A DNA stretch of 64,000 nt from Halomonas sp. YLGW01 (GTDB lineage Bacteria; Pseudomonadota; Gammaproteobacteria; Pseudomonadales; Halomonadaceae): contig NZ_CP062005.1 in assembly GCF_014840935.1 (NCBI RefSeq), forward strand, positions 2,914,001-2,978,000. Direction: 5' to 3'. The translations under genes and the position numbers were made by a program. The notes under the pieces were generated by a model. It was not told the DNA's origin. It saw only the letters and a program-made list of their open reading frames with translations, and did not search any database. How positions within the stretch are numbered: position 1 is the first letter of the stretch; each line of letters begins with the position of its first letter. Shown piece by piece: positions 1 to 9,169 of the stretch.

Positions 1-1
1 T

Positions 2-97
2 CGCAGCCAGCAGCAGTTCTTCCAGCTCAGCGAGCGCGATGACGACGAGGAGCGCGACGACAGCCCGCAGTACGATCAAATCCCCCCGATCCTATGA
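2..97 (+). CDS. C-terminal end of an unknown protein (cut by window edge)
   Basis: An open frame runs in from the left edge and ends in TGA at 95-97, giving 31 residues that are rich in Gln, Asp and Glu and end in QIPPIL. Its stop overlaps the ATG of the next gene as ATGA, the usual sign of translational coupling, which is the main reason to believe it is real. The visible part is too short and too low in complexity to name a family. It is probably the upstream member of an operon with the diguanylate cyclase. Confidence 0.55.
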   Translation, partial: RSQQQFFQLSERDDDEERDDSPQYDQIPPIL

Positions 98-2061
98 CGC
101 CACGCCTGCTCACCCCCACCGCTCGGCTGCTATGCGGCCTGGCACTGCTCGCCCTGACCGTGGCCGGGCTGTCGGGAAGCGTCGAGCTCCGGGATCCCGG
201 CCTGTTGGCCACCACCGCCCTTCTCCTCGGCAAGCTGGCCTGGCTTGCTCGCCGGCCAAGGCTTGCCCGCGGCATCGCCGGGGTGACCCTTGCCGGCCTG
301 TCGCTCGGCCTCGCGAGCTATCTGCTGCCCGAATACTGGATGCCCACCGCGCACTGGCACGCGGCGGCCGACGCCCTGGTGTCGGGCACGAGCCTTATCG
401 ACTGGCGCCCACCGCTGCTGGCGACCCTGTGCCTGATCCTGCTCGGCGGCGCCCAGCTGACCGGCCGGCGGACCGCCTTGGGCAGCCCGATGCTGCTCTG
501 CCTGGCGCTACTGATATGGCTCGCGCAGTTGGGCCTCGGCGTCACGCCGACGACCCGCTGGGTGCTGGACTACGCGGCGGCCCCGGCCCCGCTGACGGCC
601 ATGGGCTGCCTGCTGATGGCGCATGCCTTGCCCCTCATCGGCCTGCCCGCCGAGGAGCGCCGTCTGCTGATTCGCCCGCTACTGCCTTCCCTGCTGCTCG
701 CCGGCATGGCCCTGGCGCTCTCTCAGCATCTCCAGCTCCACGAGGACCGCCGACTGCATCGTTTCTTCCTCGAGCACAACCAGCGACTGGCGGACCGGCT
801 CTCCGGCGAGGTCTCGGATCATCTCGCCGCCATGCGCCGCTTCGTCAACGGCTGGCGACTGATCGAAACACCGCCAGATGCCGCCACCTGGGCCCTGATG
901 GCCGAGCCGCTGTCGCGGGATTTCGGCTACTTCGTCAATATCGCCTTGATCGAGCCGGACACGCGCATCCGTTATGTGCACCCCATGAGCGAGGCCAATC
1001 GGGGCATACTCGGCATGAAACTGTCCGAACGCCAGCCAGCCGGCCGCCGCCTCCAGCGCCAAGCCCTGGTCGAGCATCGGGAGGCCGCCACCGATGTCAT
1101 CCCCTTGCTGCAGGGGGAGTACGGCATCATCTACTACCTGCCCACCCGCATCGCCGATGGCCGCTTCATCGGCGCCAGCGCCATGGTGCTCAGCCTGCAG
1201 GCCCTGATCGACACCCTCAGGGCGCCCATCGACGAACAGAAGACCCGGCTCGAGCTGCGCCAGGCCTCGACCCCGCTGGCCATCCTGGGAGCCAAGGATG
1301 GCAACCGCCACTGGGCACACACCGCCCAGATCGATATCGGCCGCCGGCCGCTAGAGCTGACCACTCAGCCCTCCCGGCAGCATCTGCTGGAGGCCCACGC
1401 CCGGCTGCCGGCGGTCACCCTGGCGACGGGCCTGGGGCTCGCCTACCTGCTGTTCCTAGTGCTGTACGCGCATCGCCATCTGGCCGTCCAGCACCGCCTG
1501 CTGCATGACTCACATGCCCGGCTACGCCGGGAGAGCGAGGCCCGAAGCCGGCTGCAGCAGGAGATCGAGTGGCTTGCGCGCCATGACGAGCTGACCAAGC
1601 TGCCCAATCGACGCCTGCTGATGGAAACCCTCAGGGCTCATCACGATACCCGGCCGCTGTGCGTGATGCTCTGCGACCTCGATCACTTCAAGCGCATCAA
1701 CGACACGATGGGGCACCTGGCCGGCGACGCCTGCCTGAACCGAATGGGCGAACTGGGCCAGACCGTGGCGGAGCGCGCCGGTGGCCTCTTCGCCCGCTAC
1801 GGCGGCGAAGAGTTCGTGCTGCTACTGCCAAATTGCGATACCGCGCGAGGGAGAGAGGTCGCCGAAGAACTGCGCCGCGAGCTCCAGGCCGCCAGGCTTC
1901 GCCATCACGATGGCAGCCTGTTGACCGTGAGTATCGGCCTGGCGGAGCACGCGCGAGGGCCACTCGCGATCGCCCCCCTGATGCAGGCCGCCGACGAGGC
2001 GCTCTATCGGGCCAAGGCGCAGGGACGCAACCGGGTCGTCAGCGCCCCGCTATCGGCCTAG
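94..2061 (+). CDS. Membrane-bound diguanylate cyclase (GGEEF)
   Basis: This 655-residue protein should make cyclic di-GMP from two GTP. Residues 1 to about 215 hold several hydrophobic segments, followed by an extracytoplasmic sensor-like region (about 225-430), a further membrane span near 437-455, a short coiled linker, and a C-terminal GGDEF domain (about 490-650). The active-site loop reads ARYGGEEF near residue 570, an active variant, and the metal-binding LCDLDHFKRIND stretch is intact. The product-inhibition site RxxD expected just before the loop is absent (AERAGG instead), so feedback inhibition may be missing. The start ATG overlaps the stop of the upstream frame. The ligand sensed cannot be told from sequence. 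Confidence 0.9.
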   Translation: MTPRLLTPTARLLCGLALLALTVAGLSGSVELRDPGLLATTALLLGKLAWLARRPRLARGIAGVTLAGLSLGLASYLLPEYWMPTAHWHAAADALVSGTSLIDWRPPLLATLCLILLGGAQLTGRRTALGSPMLLCLALLIWLAQLGLGVTPTTRWVLDYAAAPAPLTAMGCLLMAHALPLIGLPAEERRLLIRPLLPSLLLAGMALALSQHLQLHEDRRLHRFFLEHNQRLADRLSGEVSDHLAAMRRFVNGWRLIETPPDAATWALMAEPLSRDFGYFVNIALIEPDTRIRYVHPMSEANRGILGMKLSERQPAGRRLQRQALVEHREAATDVIPLLQGEYGIIYYLPTRIADGRFIGASAMVLSLQALIDTLRAPIDEQKTRLELRQASTPLAILGAKDGNRHWAHTAQIDIGRRPLELTTQPSRQHLLEAHARLPAVTLATGLGLAYLLFLVLYAHRHLAVQHRLLHDSHARLRRESEARSRLQQEIEWLARHDELTKLPNRRLLMETLRAHHDTRPLCVMLCDLDHFKRINDTMGHLAGDACLNRMGELGQTVAERAGGLFARYGGEEFVLLLPNCDTARGREVAEELRRELQAARLRHHDGSLLTVSIGLAEHARGPLAIAPLMQAADEALYRAKAQGRNRVVSAPLSA

Positions 2062-2106
2062 CCCCCGCTTCGACCATCCACTCGCCCTCGCTCATGCCCC
2101 TGTCCA

Positions 2107-2637
<531 letters not shown>

Positions 2638-2639
2638 TC

Positions 2640-3461
2640 ATGTCGGCACTGGACAATCTGGTGGCCCTGCTGGGGCTGGAAATGATCGAGGAAAATCTCT
2701 TCCGAGGCCATAGCCAGGACCTGGGCTTTCCCCAGCTATTCGGTGGCCAGGTGCTCGGCCAGGCGCTTTCCGCCGCCACCCGCACCGTGCCCAGTGAGCG
2801 CCGCGTGCACTCTCTGCACGGCTACTTCCTGCGCCCGGGCGATGCCCAGATGCCGGTGGTCTATCAGGTCGACCGGGTCCGCGACGGCGGCAGCTTCACC
2901 ACCCGCCGCATCACCGCCATCCAGAAGGGCAAGCCGATCTTCTTCTGCAGCGCCTCCTTCCAGGGCGACGAACCGGGCTTCCACCACCAGCTGGCCATGC
3001 CCGACGTCGACGACCCGGAGACCCTGATCGCGCGCGGCGCCAAGGTGCAGCGCTTCAACGGCCACCCCATCGAGTTCCTGCACTTGGACGACGAGGCGCC
3101 CGGCGAGAACGGCGCGCCGCGCAAGCGCCTGTGGTTCCGGCTGGCCGGCGCTCTCCCCGACGACCCGGCCCTGCACCGTTACCTGCTGGCCTACAGCTCG
3201 GATTTCCATCTGCTGACCACCTCGCTGGTCTCCCACGGCATCGCCTTCGGCGACCCGCAACTGCAGATCGCGAGCCTCGATCATGCGTTGTGGTTCCATC
3301 AGGACGTCACCGTCAACGACTGGCTGCGCTACGAGATGGACAGCCCCTGGGCCGGCGGCGCTCGCGGCTTCGCCCGCGGCAGCCTCTACGACCGCAAGGG
3401 CCGGCTGGTCGCCTCCTCCGCCCAGGAAGGCCTGACCCGGGTGCGCGATCTCGACGGCTAG
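2640..3461 (+). CDS. tesB: Acyl-CoA thioesterase II
   Basis: TesB hydrolyses medium- and long-chain acyl-CoA to free acid and CoA. The 273-residue product is a tandem hotdog-fold protein. FGGQVLGQALSAA occurs in the first half, and SLDHALWFH and SSAQEGLTR in the second carry the Asp and Gln of the catalytic set. An in-frame TTG lies upstream at 2592, but the ATG at 2640 is preceded by AGAGG at good spacing and gives the family length (E. coli 286 residues). It reads divergently from tadA and is followed closely by a tRNA gene. Confidence 0.93.
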   Translation: MSALDNLVALLGLEMIEENLFRGHSQDLGFPQLFGGQVLGQALSAATRTVPSERRVHSLHGYFLRPGDAQMPVVYQVDRVRDGGSFTTRRITAIQKGKPIFFCSASFQGDEPGFHHQLAMPDVDDPETLIARGAKVQRFNGHPIEFLHLDDEAPGENGAPRKRLWFRLAGALPDDPALHRYLLAYSSDFHLLTTSLVSHGIAFGDPQLQIASLDHALWFHQDVTVNDWLRYEMDSPWAGGARGFARGSLYDRKGRLVASSAQEGLTRVRDLDG

Positions 3462-3494
3462 GGGCCGGGGCACTATGCTCCACCTGTCCCTCAT

Positions 3495-3570
3495 GCCGGT
3501 GTAGCTCAGTTGGCAGAGCAGCGCATTCGTAATGCGCAGGTCGGTGGTTCGAATCCACTCATCGGCACCA
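3495..3570 (+). tRNA. tRNA-Thr (anticodon CGU)
   Basis: A complete 76-base cloverleaf: acceptor arms GCCGGTG and CATCGGC, D-arm GCTC/AGCA... , anticodon stem GCGCA/TGCGC enclosing TTCGTAA (anticodon CGT), T-arm with GGTTCGAATCC, and an encoded 3' CCA. It reads ACG codons. It stands alone between tesB and a stretch of about 185 bases in which I recognise nothing. Confidence 0.96.
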
Positions 3571-3755
3571 GAAAACCGCACCAAAGCCATCAACTGTGGC
3601 AGGCGACAGACACCAGCGCCTTATGCCTCCGCTCCCAGATGACATTCAGGTGGCCATGTACGAGCCCCCAAAGGCCAGCCTCCACTGGAAGAGCCCTGCT
3701 CCCGAAGGGGGTACTCTGAGTGGCTGCCAAAATGGCTGCTCTGGTATCGCCGCAT

Positions 3756-3780
3756 AAAAAAGCAGCCCCTCGGGGCTGCT
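3756..3780 (-). terminator. Rho-independent terminator of the barrel gene
   Basis: On the minus strand, AGCAGCCCC and GGGGCTGCT form a stem with a minimal loop, followed directly by a run of T. It lies about 30 bases after the stop of the outer-membrane protein gene that ends at 3810. Confidence 0.85.
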
Positions 3781-3809
3781 TAGTCTGGTCATCGAATCAC
3801 TTCTGATCC

Positions 3810-4355
3810 TCAGAAGTTGAGACCCATGCCGAAGGTATAGGCCCAGACACCATCGTCGAAGTTTTCCTCGGCACTGTCGCCGCTCTCGAACAGGAACTGG
3901 TACTCGGCTCTGGCCAGAAGGAAGGTAGTGGGCAGCAGATAGTACTTGAGGCCAGTTTCCAGGCCGGCGATGCCGGTGTCCTTCACGCCATCACCATAAA
4001 TAGCGCCTAGCGAGGCGCCTACGAAGGGACGAGCCGCGCCCTGGCCAAAGTGGTAATCGGCAAAGCCACGAGTGCTGCCATTCCAGAAATCGTCAGACAG
4101 CCCCTCGCCTTCCACGTCAGCAAAATTGACACTCTGACGAATACCCGCCAGGGTCCGGTCGGACAGGTACCAGCCGTAGTCGCCGGAAATACCAAAGCTG
4201 CTGTTGTCGAAGTCTTTGTTACTGCTACCGGTACCGGAGAGAGAGAACTCCTTATCGCCCACACTGGGACCTACCTCTTGAGCCATGACATAGGGGGCGG
4301 ACAGCAAGCAAGCACCTATCAGCACGGCCAGCGGAGCATTTCTGAGAATCTTCAT
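3810..4355 (-). CDS. Small outer-membrane beta-barrel protein
   Basis: The 181-residue product starts with a clear signal peptide (basic MKILRN, hydrophobic core, cleavage near VMAQ-E). The rest is alternating amphipathic strands rich in Gly, Tyr and Phe, ending in GMGLNF; a C-terminal Phe is the usual signal for outer-membrane insertion by the BAM complex. The pattern suggests an eight-stranded barrel of the OmpA/OmpW kind, but I cannot assign a named family. An in-frame ATG lies eight codons upstream; the start at 4355 was chosen because GAGGTG sits six bases before it. A strong terminator follows. Confidence 0.82.
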   Translation of the reverse strand: MKILRNAPLAVLIGACLLSAPYVMAQEVGPSVGDKEFSLSGTGSSNKDFDNSSFGISGDYGWYLSDRTLAGIRQSVNFADVEGEGLSDDFWNGSTRGFADYHFGQGAARPFVGASLGAIYGDGVKDTGIAGLETGLKYYLLPTTFLLARAEYQFLFESGDSAEENFDDGVWAYTFGMGLNF

Positions 4356-4562
4356 GATAACACCTCGGATTAACACCAACGTTTAATCAAGCACCTTCGC
4401 GCTCTGGCGAGCCCATGTGTTCAAACTCTTGGTCATCCGCACCGATCTGCCCATAACGACCACTGCTTTGATACTGTCAATCCACGTTTGCCGACCTCTG
4501 CCAGAGAGCCTTTCGGCCATTACTAAGTATAGAAGGCATTGCAGCTTTGCGACCTGCAGTAA

Positions 4563-5253
4563 GGGCAGCATCAATTTCCACATGCAACGCCATTGCAGAG
4601 TGCCCGGGCCATCGACGGATTTCTTGAGCACCTCGGCATAGAATTCCAGTGGCGTTCGCCAGCCCAGTGGCTCGCGATGCCGTGTTCATCGAGTCAGCGA
4701 GCTCGTCGCGTGCTTCTTGGCTGTAGACCTCGGGGGCCGTGCCCTGCGGCAGGTACTGCCGCAACAGCCCGCTGGTGATCTCGTTGGAACCCCGTTGCCA
4801 TGAGGGGGCAGTGAAGAGGGTCGCCGTCCCGGACCTCTGGCATTCGCGCAGGGATACTGACCAGCTCAGGAATCTGGTTGCGTCGATCCGACCCGCGATT
4901 GCATAGAGCGGCGCTTGCCGCTGCCCTGCTGCAGCCAGGCGAAGAGCTCTTTCTTTAGGCTGCCGCGGGGCATGACATCGAGCGCGTTGTTGATGGTCTC
5001 GTGCGCGACCTGACGACGTGAATCGGTGGGAAACATGCGCCTCAATGTGTAGGGGCTACCTGCTCAAGGAGCCAATACCTGGGAAGCAGGTAGATCACTT
5101 TTCGCAGCTCAAGTGAGCGGCAATATCACAGAGAGAATGAGAGGCCCCATCATCATGATGGCGGCTCGGTGTTCAGCAACAAGAGGTCTATACCACTTGG
5201 TCATGGCAACATCGCACCAGATAAGTCATGCGTTGCAGTGGCCGTTGAGACCC
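4563..5253 (-). mobile_element. Decayed IS30-family insertion element
   Basis: A broken IS30-type transposase (next entry) is flanked by two related ends pointing away from it. The right-hand end of the element (4563-4590, minus strand) begins GCGTTGCATGTGGAAATTGA. The left-hand end (5230-5253, plus strand) reads GCGTTGCAGTGG then TTGAGACCC. A third, better-kept copy of the same end sequence occurs at 47601-47627. At about 690 bases the element is shorter than a usual 1.0-1.2 kb IS30 member, in line with an internal deletion. I did not find a convincing target-site duplication. Confidence 0.72.
4590..5204 (-). pseudogene. IS30-family transposase, frameshifted and deleted
   Basis: Pieces in several frames match the order of an IS30 transposase. 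A start MTKWYRPLVAEHRAAIMMM is followed after a frameshift by the helix-turn-helix HSLCDIAAHLSCEK. Next come RRMFPTDSRRQVAHETI and MPRGSLKKELFAWLQQG, then after another shift RRNQIPELVSIPARMPEV. The sequence then jumps to the C-terminal WQRGSNE, LLRQYLPQGTAPEVYSQ, and after a last shift TPLEFYAEVLKK. The central part that should hold most of the DDE catalytic residues is missing, and the normal stop has become TGG. The gene cannot make a transposase. It is a relic rather than an active element. Confidence 0.8.
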
Positions 5254-5294
5254 AAACCGCAGGTGCTGCGTTTATTACTTGAACTCAGGCGCCA

Positions 5295-5570
5295 TCACCT
5301 CTTGGGAAAGAAGAAGATCCTTTCAAACAGGTTGCCACCTCGGACATCCGACAGCAGGAGCTTGATGCCTAATTGCCCCAGAGCCAGCACGGCAATGCCG
5401 GCATAGGTCGTCCACACATTCCAATCGTACTCAAAGCCGATCATACCGACTCCGAGGAGTAGAAGCAGCGTGGGAAGGCATACCACCATAGCGGTCAACA
5501 GGTACCCGAGGCTTCTAATTACCACCTGCACAGCCAGGGCCTTAAGAGAAGAAGACTTATTATGTCTCAT
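5295..5570 (-). CDS. Small two-helix membrane protein (paralogue A)
   Basis: The 91-residue product has two hydrophobic segments (about residues 18-45 and 55-72) joined by a loop containing MIGFEYDWNVWTTYAGI, then a short basic cytoplasmic-type tail ending FFFPKR. The loop matches IGFDLDWSTWKTYLGI in the next gene, so the two are tandem paralogues. They are three bases apart and probably co-transcribed. I do not recognise the family and no function can be given. Confidence 0.6.
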   Translation of the reverse strand: MRHNKSSSLKALAVQVVIRSLGYLLTAMVVCLPTLLLLLGVGMIGFEYDWNVWTTYAGIAVLALGQLGIKLLLSDVRGGNLFERIFFFPKR

Positions 5571-5573
5571 GGT

Positions 5574-5759
5574 TTACGTCATCAGCATTGCAACGGAGAT
5601 CAACATAATTCCCAGATAGGTCTTCCAGGTGCTCCAGTCGAGATCAAACCCGATTAAGGTAAAGGCGGCTGCCAACATACCAGGCATAATAAGCAGGGCC
5701 GAAACTCCCAGCATCAGGTAGAAGGCAGGGCTTGTCACCTTGACGAGCTTCGATATCAA
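5574..5759 (-). CDS. Small two-helix membrane protein (paralogue B)
   Basis: About 61 residues with two hydrophobic segments around the loop IGFDLDWSTWKTYLGI, which parallels the downstream neighbour. It lacks the 20-residue tail of that paralogue, ending VAMLMT. The open frame extends upstream to 5861, but that part is basic, low in hydrophobic residues and unlike the paralogue. A purine-rich GGGGGAG stands about eight bases before TTG at 5759 and only about two before GTG at 5765, so the start is uncertain. Function unknown. Confidence 0.5.
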   Translation of the reverse strand: MISKLVKVTSPAFYLMLGVSALLIMPGMLAAAFTLIGFDLDWSTWKTYLGIMLISVAMLMT

Positions 5760-5931
5760 TTTCACATCTCCCCCCCGGCACTTAAGGAATGTTGCCTGCC
5801 ACCGGCGAGCTGCAGCTTTTCTTGCTTGAACATGATGCTCCCTTCCCGGGGTGCTGACCATTAATCCAAGCCATGATCAGACCACTCACAGCTTGGAAGA
5901 CACGACAGATGATTATTTCAAGAACCCCGCA

Positions 5932-6702
5932 TCAAGCTTGCTTTCTGCGGAGGTAAGGTAAAAAAATCAACAATGCCATCGTGCTTATGATAAGTCCTGA
6001 GATCAGACGATAACCTTGCTCAGGAATAAGCGTCAATGCCATATAGTAGAAAAAATCAAGCAGCAAGTACACTGACAAGGCAGTCTTAACCCAGACCTTA
6101 TCCTTCCAGAGCGCGCCCAAAATAACCAACTGAAAGGGAACAAAGAAAAGCAACTTCCACGGCCAGCTGAAAACAATAAACTTCTCCAGGCTATCGGCAT
6201 CCATAATGGCCGAAAAAGCCATGCCATAATCCATAAAAAGACCAATGGAAAACATGCCATAATAAAAGAAACTTACTGTATAAAGCACATTAATCAACAT
6301 GTATGAAATAATGAGCTTTTTAGGCTTATGGTATTTAGATTCGGGCGACCCGGCCGAGTCTCGAACTGCCTGACGCGTGGCAAAAACCAATATCGAAATT
6401 ACATAGAAAATCTCTGATGCGATATATAGGCCTGCGCCGAACAGGCCCACACCAACCTGCCCCGTCAGCATTTGTCGCGCAGGGAACACATCACCCGAGT
6501 TAAGCCCCACCAGATACATTAGGCTGGTGATCATCACGCCTATGTCGTAGACCACCATATCTATCCACCGCATGGGATATATCAGGTAATCGGCAAGGTA
6601 AATTTGCGACAGCGCACCGATGGTTACCGCGGCAGCCATCAAGGCCATCATGCCGGCAGCAGGAGGGAGTTGACGAGCAAAGGTAAAGTGCATGGCGATC
6701 AT
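5932..6702 (-). CDS. Multi-pass inner-membrane protein, unknown function
   Basis: The 256-residue product has about seven hydrophobic segments, short charged loops such as RDSAGSPESKYHKPKK near the middle, and a basic end (LRRKQA). The number and spacing of helices, with acidic and aromatic residues in the helices (IYLADYLIYPMRWIDMVVYD), recall bacteriorhodopsin-like seven-helix proteins. However, I see no clear retinal-binding Lys context in the last helix and do not claim that. Base composition is more AT-rich than flanking genes. The ATG three codons further in (6693) is an alternative start; neither has a strong ribosome-binding site. Confidence 0.65.
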   Translation of the reverse strand: MIAMHFTFARQLPPAAGMMALMAAAVTIGALSQIYLADYLIYPMRWIDMVVYDIGVMITSLMYLVGLNSGDVFPARQMLTGQVGVGLFGAGLYIASEIFYVISILVFATRQAVRDSAGSPESKYHKPKKLIISYMLINVLYTVSFFYYGMFSIGLFMDYGMAFSAIMDADSLEKFIVFSWPWKLLFFVPFQLVILGALWKDKVWVKTALSVYLLLDFFYYMALTLIPEQGYRLISGLIISTMALLIFLPYLRRKQA

Positions 6703-6848
6703 TTGAGGAAAACGTCCCTGTGTTTTTTTCAGGACTATACCTTATCTCGCAGCGCAGGTCTCAACGCCCCCCCACGTCAATCTTCTTTTCCAGAGCGGTC
6801 ATCAGGGCAATGATTCTGCAGTCCTCATCATCATGATGCGGAGCCTGA

Positions 6849-6865
6849 ATCACGAGACTCGTGAT
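6849..6865. promoter_or_regulatory. Inverted repeat in the intergenic stretch 6703-7067
   Basis: ATCACGAG and CTCGTGAT form a perfect 8-base inverted repeat around one base. It lies between the divergent membrane-protein gene (start 6702) and diguanylate cyclase gene (start 7068), so it could be an operator for either. Otherwise this 365-base stretch holds no gene that I can see. Confidence 0.35.
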
Positions 6866-7067
6866 CAAGAGGCTCTGGATTAAGAGGACCTAGATGCATC
6901 GCTGCATGTGTTGCCGTCTCTTCTCCGCAAGACCGTCTTTTCCGACCGCTCCCCCGTTGAAGCGTTGATGCTTCGGAGGACGAGGCCACGGCGCCGACTC
7001 CGGCTAGCTCAGGGGTCGTGGTAAACTCCTGCCGTTTTCACTCCTTCACGGCACCAACAGAGACGGC

Positions 7068-9029
7068 ATGCCCAAGACCTTGCACCTTCGCCTGCTGCTT
7101 TGCATCAGCCTGGGCTGGATCGCCCTGCTGGCGATCACGCTGCTCACCGTCTATGACAGCGAGCAGGAGCTGATTGCCCAGACCAACCGGGCCCATCTGG
7201 AATACGAAGCCAACCTGATCGCCCGGCAGATCCAGGGCTCGATCCACCAGCGACAGCAGGCACTCGAGACACTGGCAGACCGCCTGACGGCCAACGTCCG
7301 CCGGGGCGCTGCCTTAAACGCTACCGCCCTGCTTGCCTCACGCGCGGATGCTCCCCCCCTGTTCACCCGCTTGGGAATCATCTCGCCGACGGGCAAGGTC
7401 ATCGCGCGACAACCCTACCAGGAGGGACTGCTGGGGCTCGATGTGGACCACAAGCTCTTCTTTCGTCAGGCCATGGACCTTAAGCGTCCCACGATCAGCG
7501 ATCCCTTCATCAGCGAGCTCAGCGGTGATCCGCTGGTGATCCTGACCCATCCCCTGACGACTCCCGACGGGCGCTCACTCGGCATCTTGATCGGCGCGGT
7601 CAACGTCAGCAGCAGCAGCTTCTTCGATCGCATCGAGAGCGTGCGCATCGGCAACGATGGCTTCGCATCTCTGATGACCGACGAGGGGGTGATGCTGTCG
7701 CACCCAGATCGGTCGCTGATCATGCGGGAGGCCGATGCGGTCGTGCCCGACAGCGATCTCGACCTGGCCCTGCTGGGCTGGGAAGGCAGTGGCCGGGGAC
7801 AGCAGCGTAATGGCGCCCCTGCCCTGCACGCCTATGCCCAGGTCAGGGTCGCCAACTGGATCGTGCGCGTCACGATGCCCCTGTCCCAGGCCGTCCTCCC
7901 CGCCCGACATCTCCAGCTCAAGCTGCTGCTGATCGGCCTGATCGCCACCCTGGCCATGCTGCCACTGCTGTGGTGGCTAATGCGTCTGGCGCTAAGGCCG
8001 CTGCACCTGCTCGAGGGCCAGATTGCCAGGATTCGCGACGGTCACGGTAGCTCCGTGACCCTTACGACCTCGATGGACGAGATGCAGCAACTCGCCGACA
8101 CCTTCAATGCCCTGGAACAGGACCGACGGCACACCGCCGAGGCGCTGACCGAGCGCAGCGCCTTCCTCGATGGCGTGCTCAAGTCTTCTCCCATCGGCAT
8201 CTTCATCACCGACCGCAGCGGCCGTCTGATCTATCGCAATACCGCCTTGGCACAGCTGACCGGCCGCCGCGCCGGCGCCCTGCGCGAGGAGGATGTGGCG
8301 AATCATCTCCACCCCGATGATCAGGCAGACTTCGCAGACCTCTGGCAGAGTGCCGTGGATACCGGCAGCGACTTCCGGCGCCAGGCCCGCTACCTTTCCG
8401 CGACGGGCGAGATTCACTGGGTCGAGGTACAGGCCCGGGGCATCTGGCACCAGGGAACCTTCCACGGCTACGCCGGCACCGTAAAGGACATCACCCAGCG
8501 GCTCGAGGAGGACGCCAAAAAACTCTGGCTGGCCGAGCATGACCCCTTGACCGAACTGCTCAACCGGCGCGGCTTCGAGCGCCGCCTGGATGAGCTGCTA
8601 GCCGACCGGCGTAAGACCCGGAAGCCTGCGGCACTGCTGCTGTTCGATCTCGATCACTTCAAGCCGGTCAACGATGACGGCGGGCATGACCTGGGCGATG
8701 CCATGCTCACCGAGGTGAGCATGGCCATGGAAGAGGTCTTCCGTCGGGGCGACTACCTGGCTCGACCAGGGGGAGATGAGTTTGCGGTATTGCTCCCCGG
8801 CTGCGCGATGTCGGATGCTCACCGCCTGGCCGAGCGCTTGCGCACCGCCGTGTCGGAGCGCCGCGTCATGGCCAGCGACAAGGCCTATGCCGTCACCATC
8901 AGCCTCGGCATGACCGAGATCCGGCCCGAAGATCATGACCGCGCCCAGGTCATCAAGCGTGCCGACGACGCCAGCTACCAGGCCAAGCGCGAGGGCCGTA
9001 ACCGGGTCGTATCGGCCACCCCGGTGTGA
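7068..9029 (+). CDS. Diguanylate cyclase with periplasmic Cache, HAMP and PAS domains
   Basis: This 653-residue membrane sensor should make cyclic di-GMP. An N-terminal membrane helix (about residues 8-30) is followed by a long periplasmic region of dCache type (about 35-280), a second helix (about 285-305), a HAMP linker (about 306-358), a PAS domain (about 365-475, ending GYAGTVKDITQRLEED) and a C-terminal GGDEF domain. The active loop is RPGGDEF near residue 568 and is intact. RRGD, five residues before it, fits the RxxD product-inhibition site, unlike the other cyclase in this window. The Cache domain suggests a small extracellular ligand, identity unknown. Confidence 0.93.
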   Translation: MPKTLHLRLLLCISLGWIALLAITLLTVYDSEQELIAQTNRAHLEYEANLIARQIQGSIHQRQQALETLADRLTANVRRGAALNATALLASRADAPPLFTRLGIISPTGKVIARQPYQEGLLGLDVDHKLFFRQAMDLKRPTISDPFISELSGDPLVILTHPLTTPDGRSLGILIGAVNVSSSSFFDRIESVRIGNDGFASLMTDEGVMLSHPDRSLIMREADAVVPDSDLDLALLGWEGSGRGQQRNGAPALHAYAQVRVANWIVRVTMPLSQAVLPARHLQLKLLLIGLIATLAMLPLLWWLMRLALRPLHLLEGQIARIRDGHGSSVTLTTSMDEMQQLADTFNALEQDRRHTAEALTERSAFLDGVLKSSPIGIFITDRSGRLIYRNTALAQLTGRRAGALREEDVANHLHPDDQADFADLWQSAVDTGSDFRRQARYLSATGEIHWVEVQARGIWHQGTFHGYAGTVKDITQRLEEDAKKLWLAEHDPLTELLNRRGFERRLDELLADRRKTRKPAALLLFDLDHFKPVNDDGGHDLGDAMLTEVSMAMEEVFRRGDYLARPGGDEFAVLLPGCAMSDAHRLAERLRTAVSERRVMASDKAYAVTISLGMTEIRPEDHDRAQVIKRADDASYQAKREGRNRVVSATPV

Positions 9030-9169
9030 TCTCTCGGCAGGCAGAGATTCGACAGGCCGCAAGAGTTCAGCTCTAAGGTTGGCGCCAGGGTTAGCCATGG
9101 CGCCGACCACCCCTCATCGGTTAGGCTTTCCTTATAAAAGGTGAAACCAACGCTACTAAGGGGCGTGGC

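Noticed and set aside
39-1508. Long open frame overlapping the first diguanylate cyclase in another frame
   Set aside because: Arg/Pro/Ala-rich composition typical of a shadow frame in GC-rich DNA; the GGEEF frame explains the region.
3571-3755. Integration site at the 3' end of tRNA-Thr
   Set aside because: No integrase gene nearby and no second copy of the tRNA 3' end was found in the window.
5932-6702. Microbial rhodopsin
   Set aside because: Seven helices but no convincing retinal Lys in the last helix and no known rhodopsin motifs.
5151-6838. CATCATGATG palindrome at 5151 and 6829 as paired recombination sites
   Set aside because: The first lies inside the IS30 transposase relic, and a 10-base match recurring in 1.7 kb is not striking in such simple sequence.
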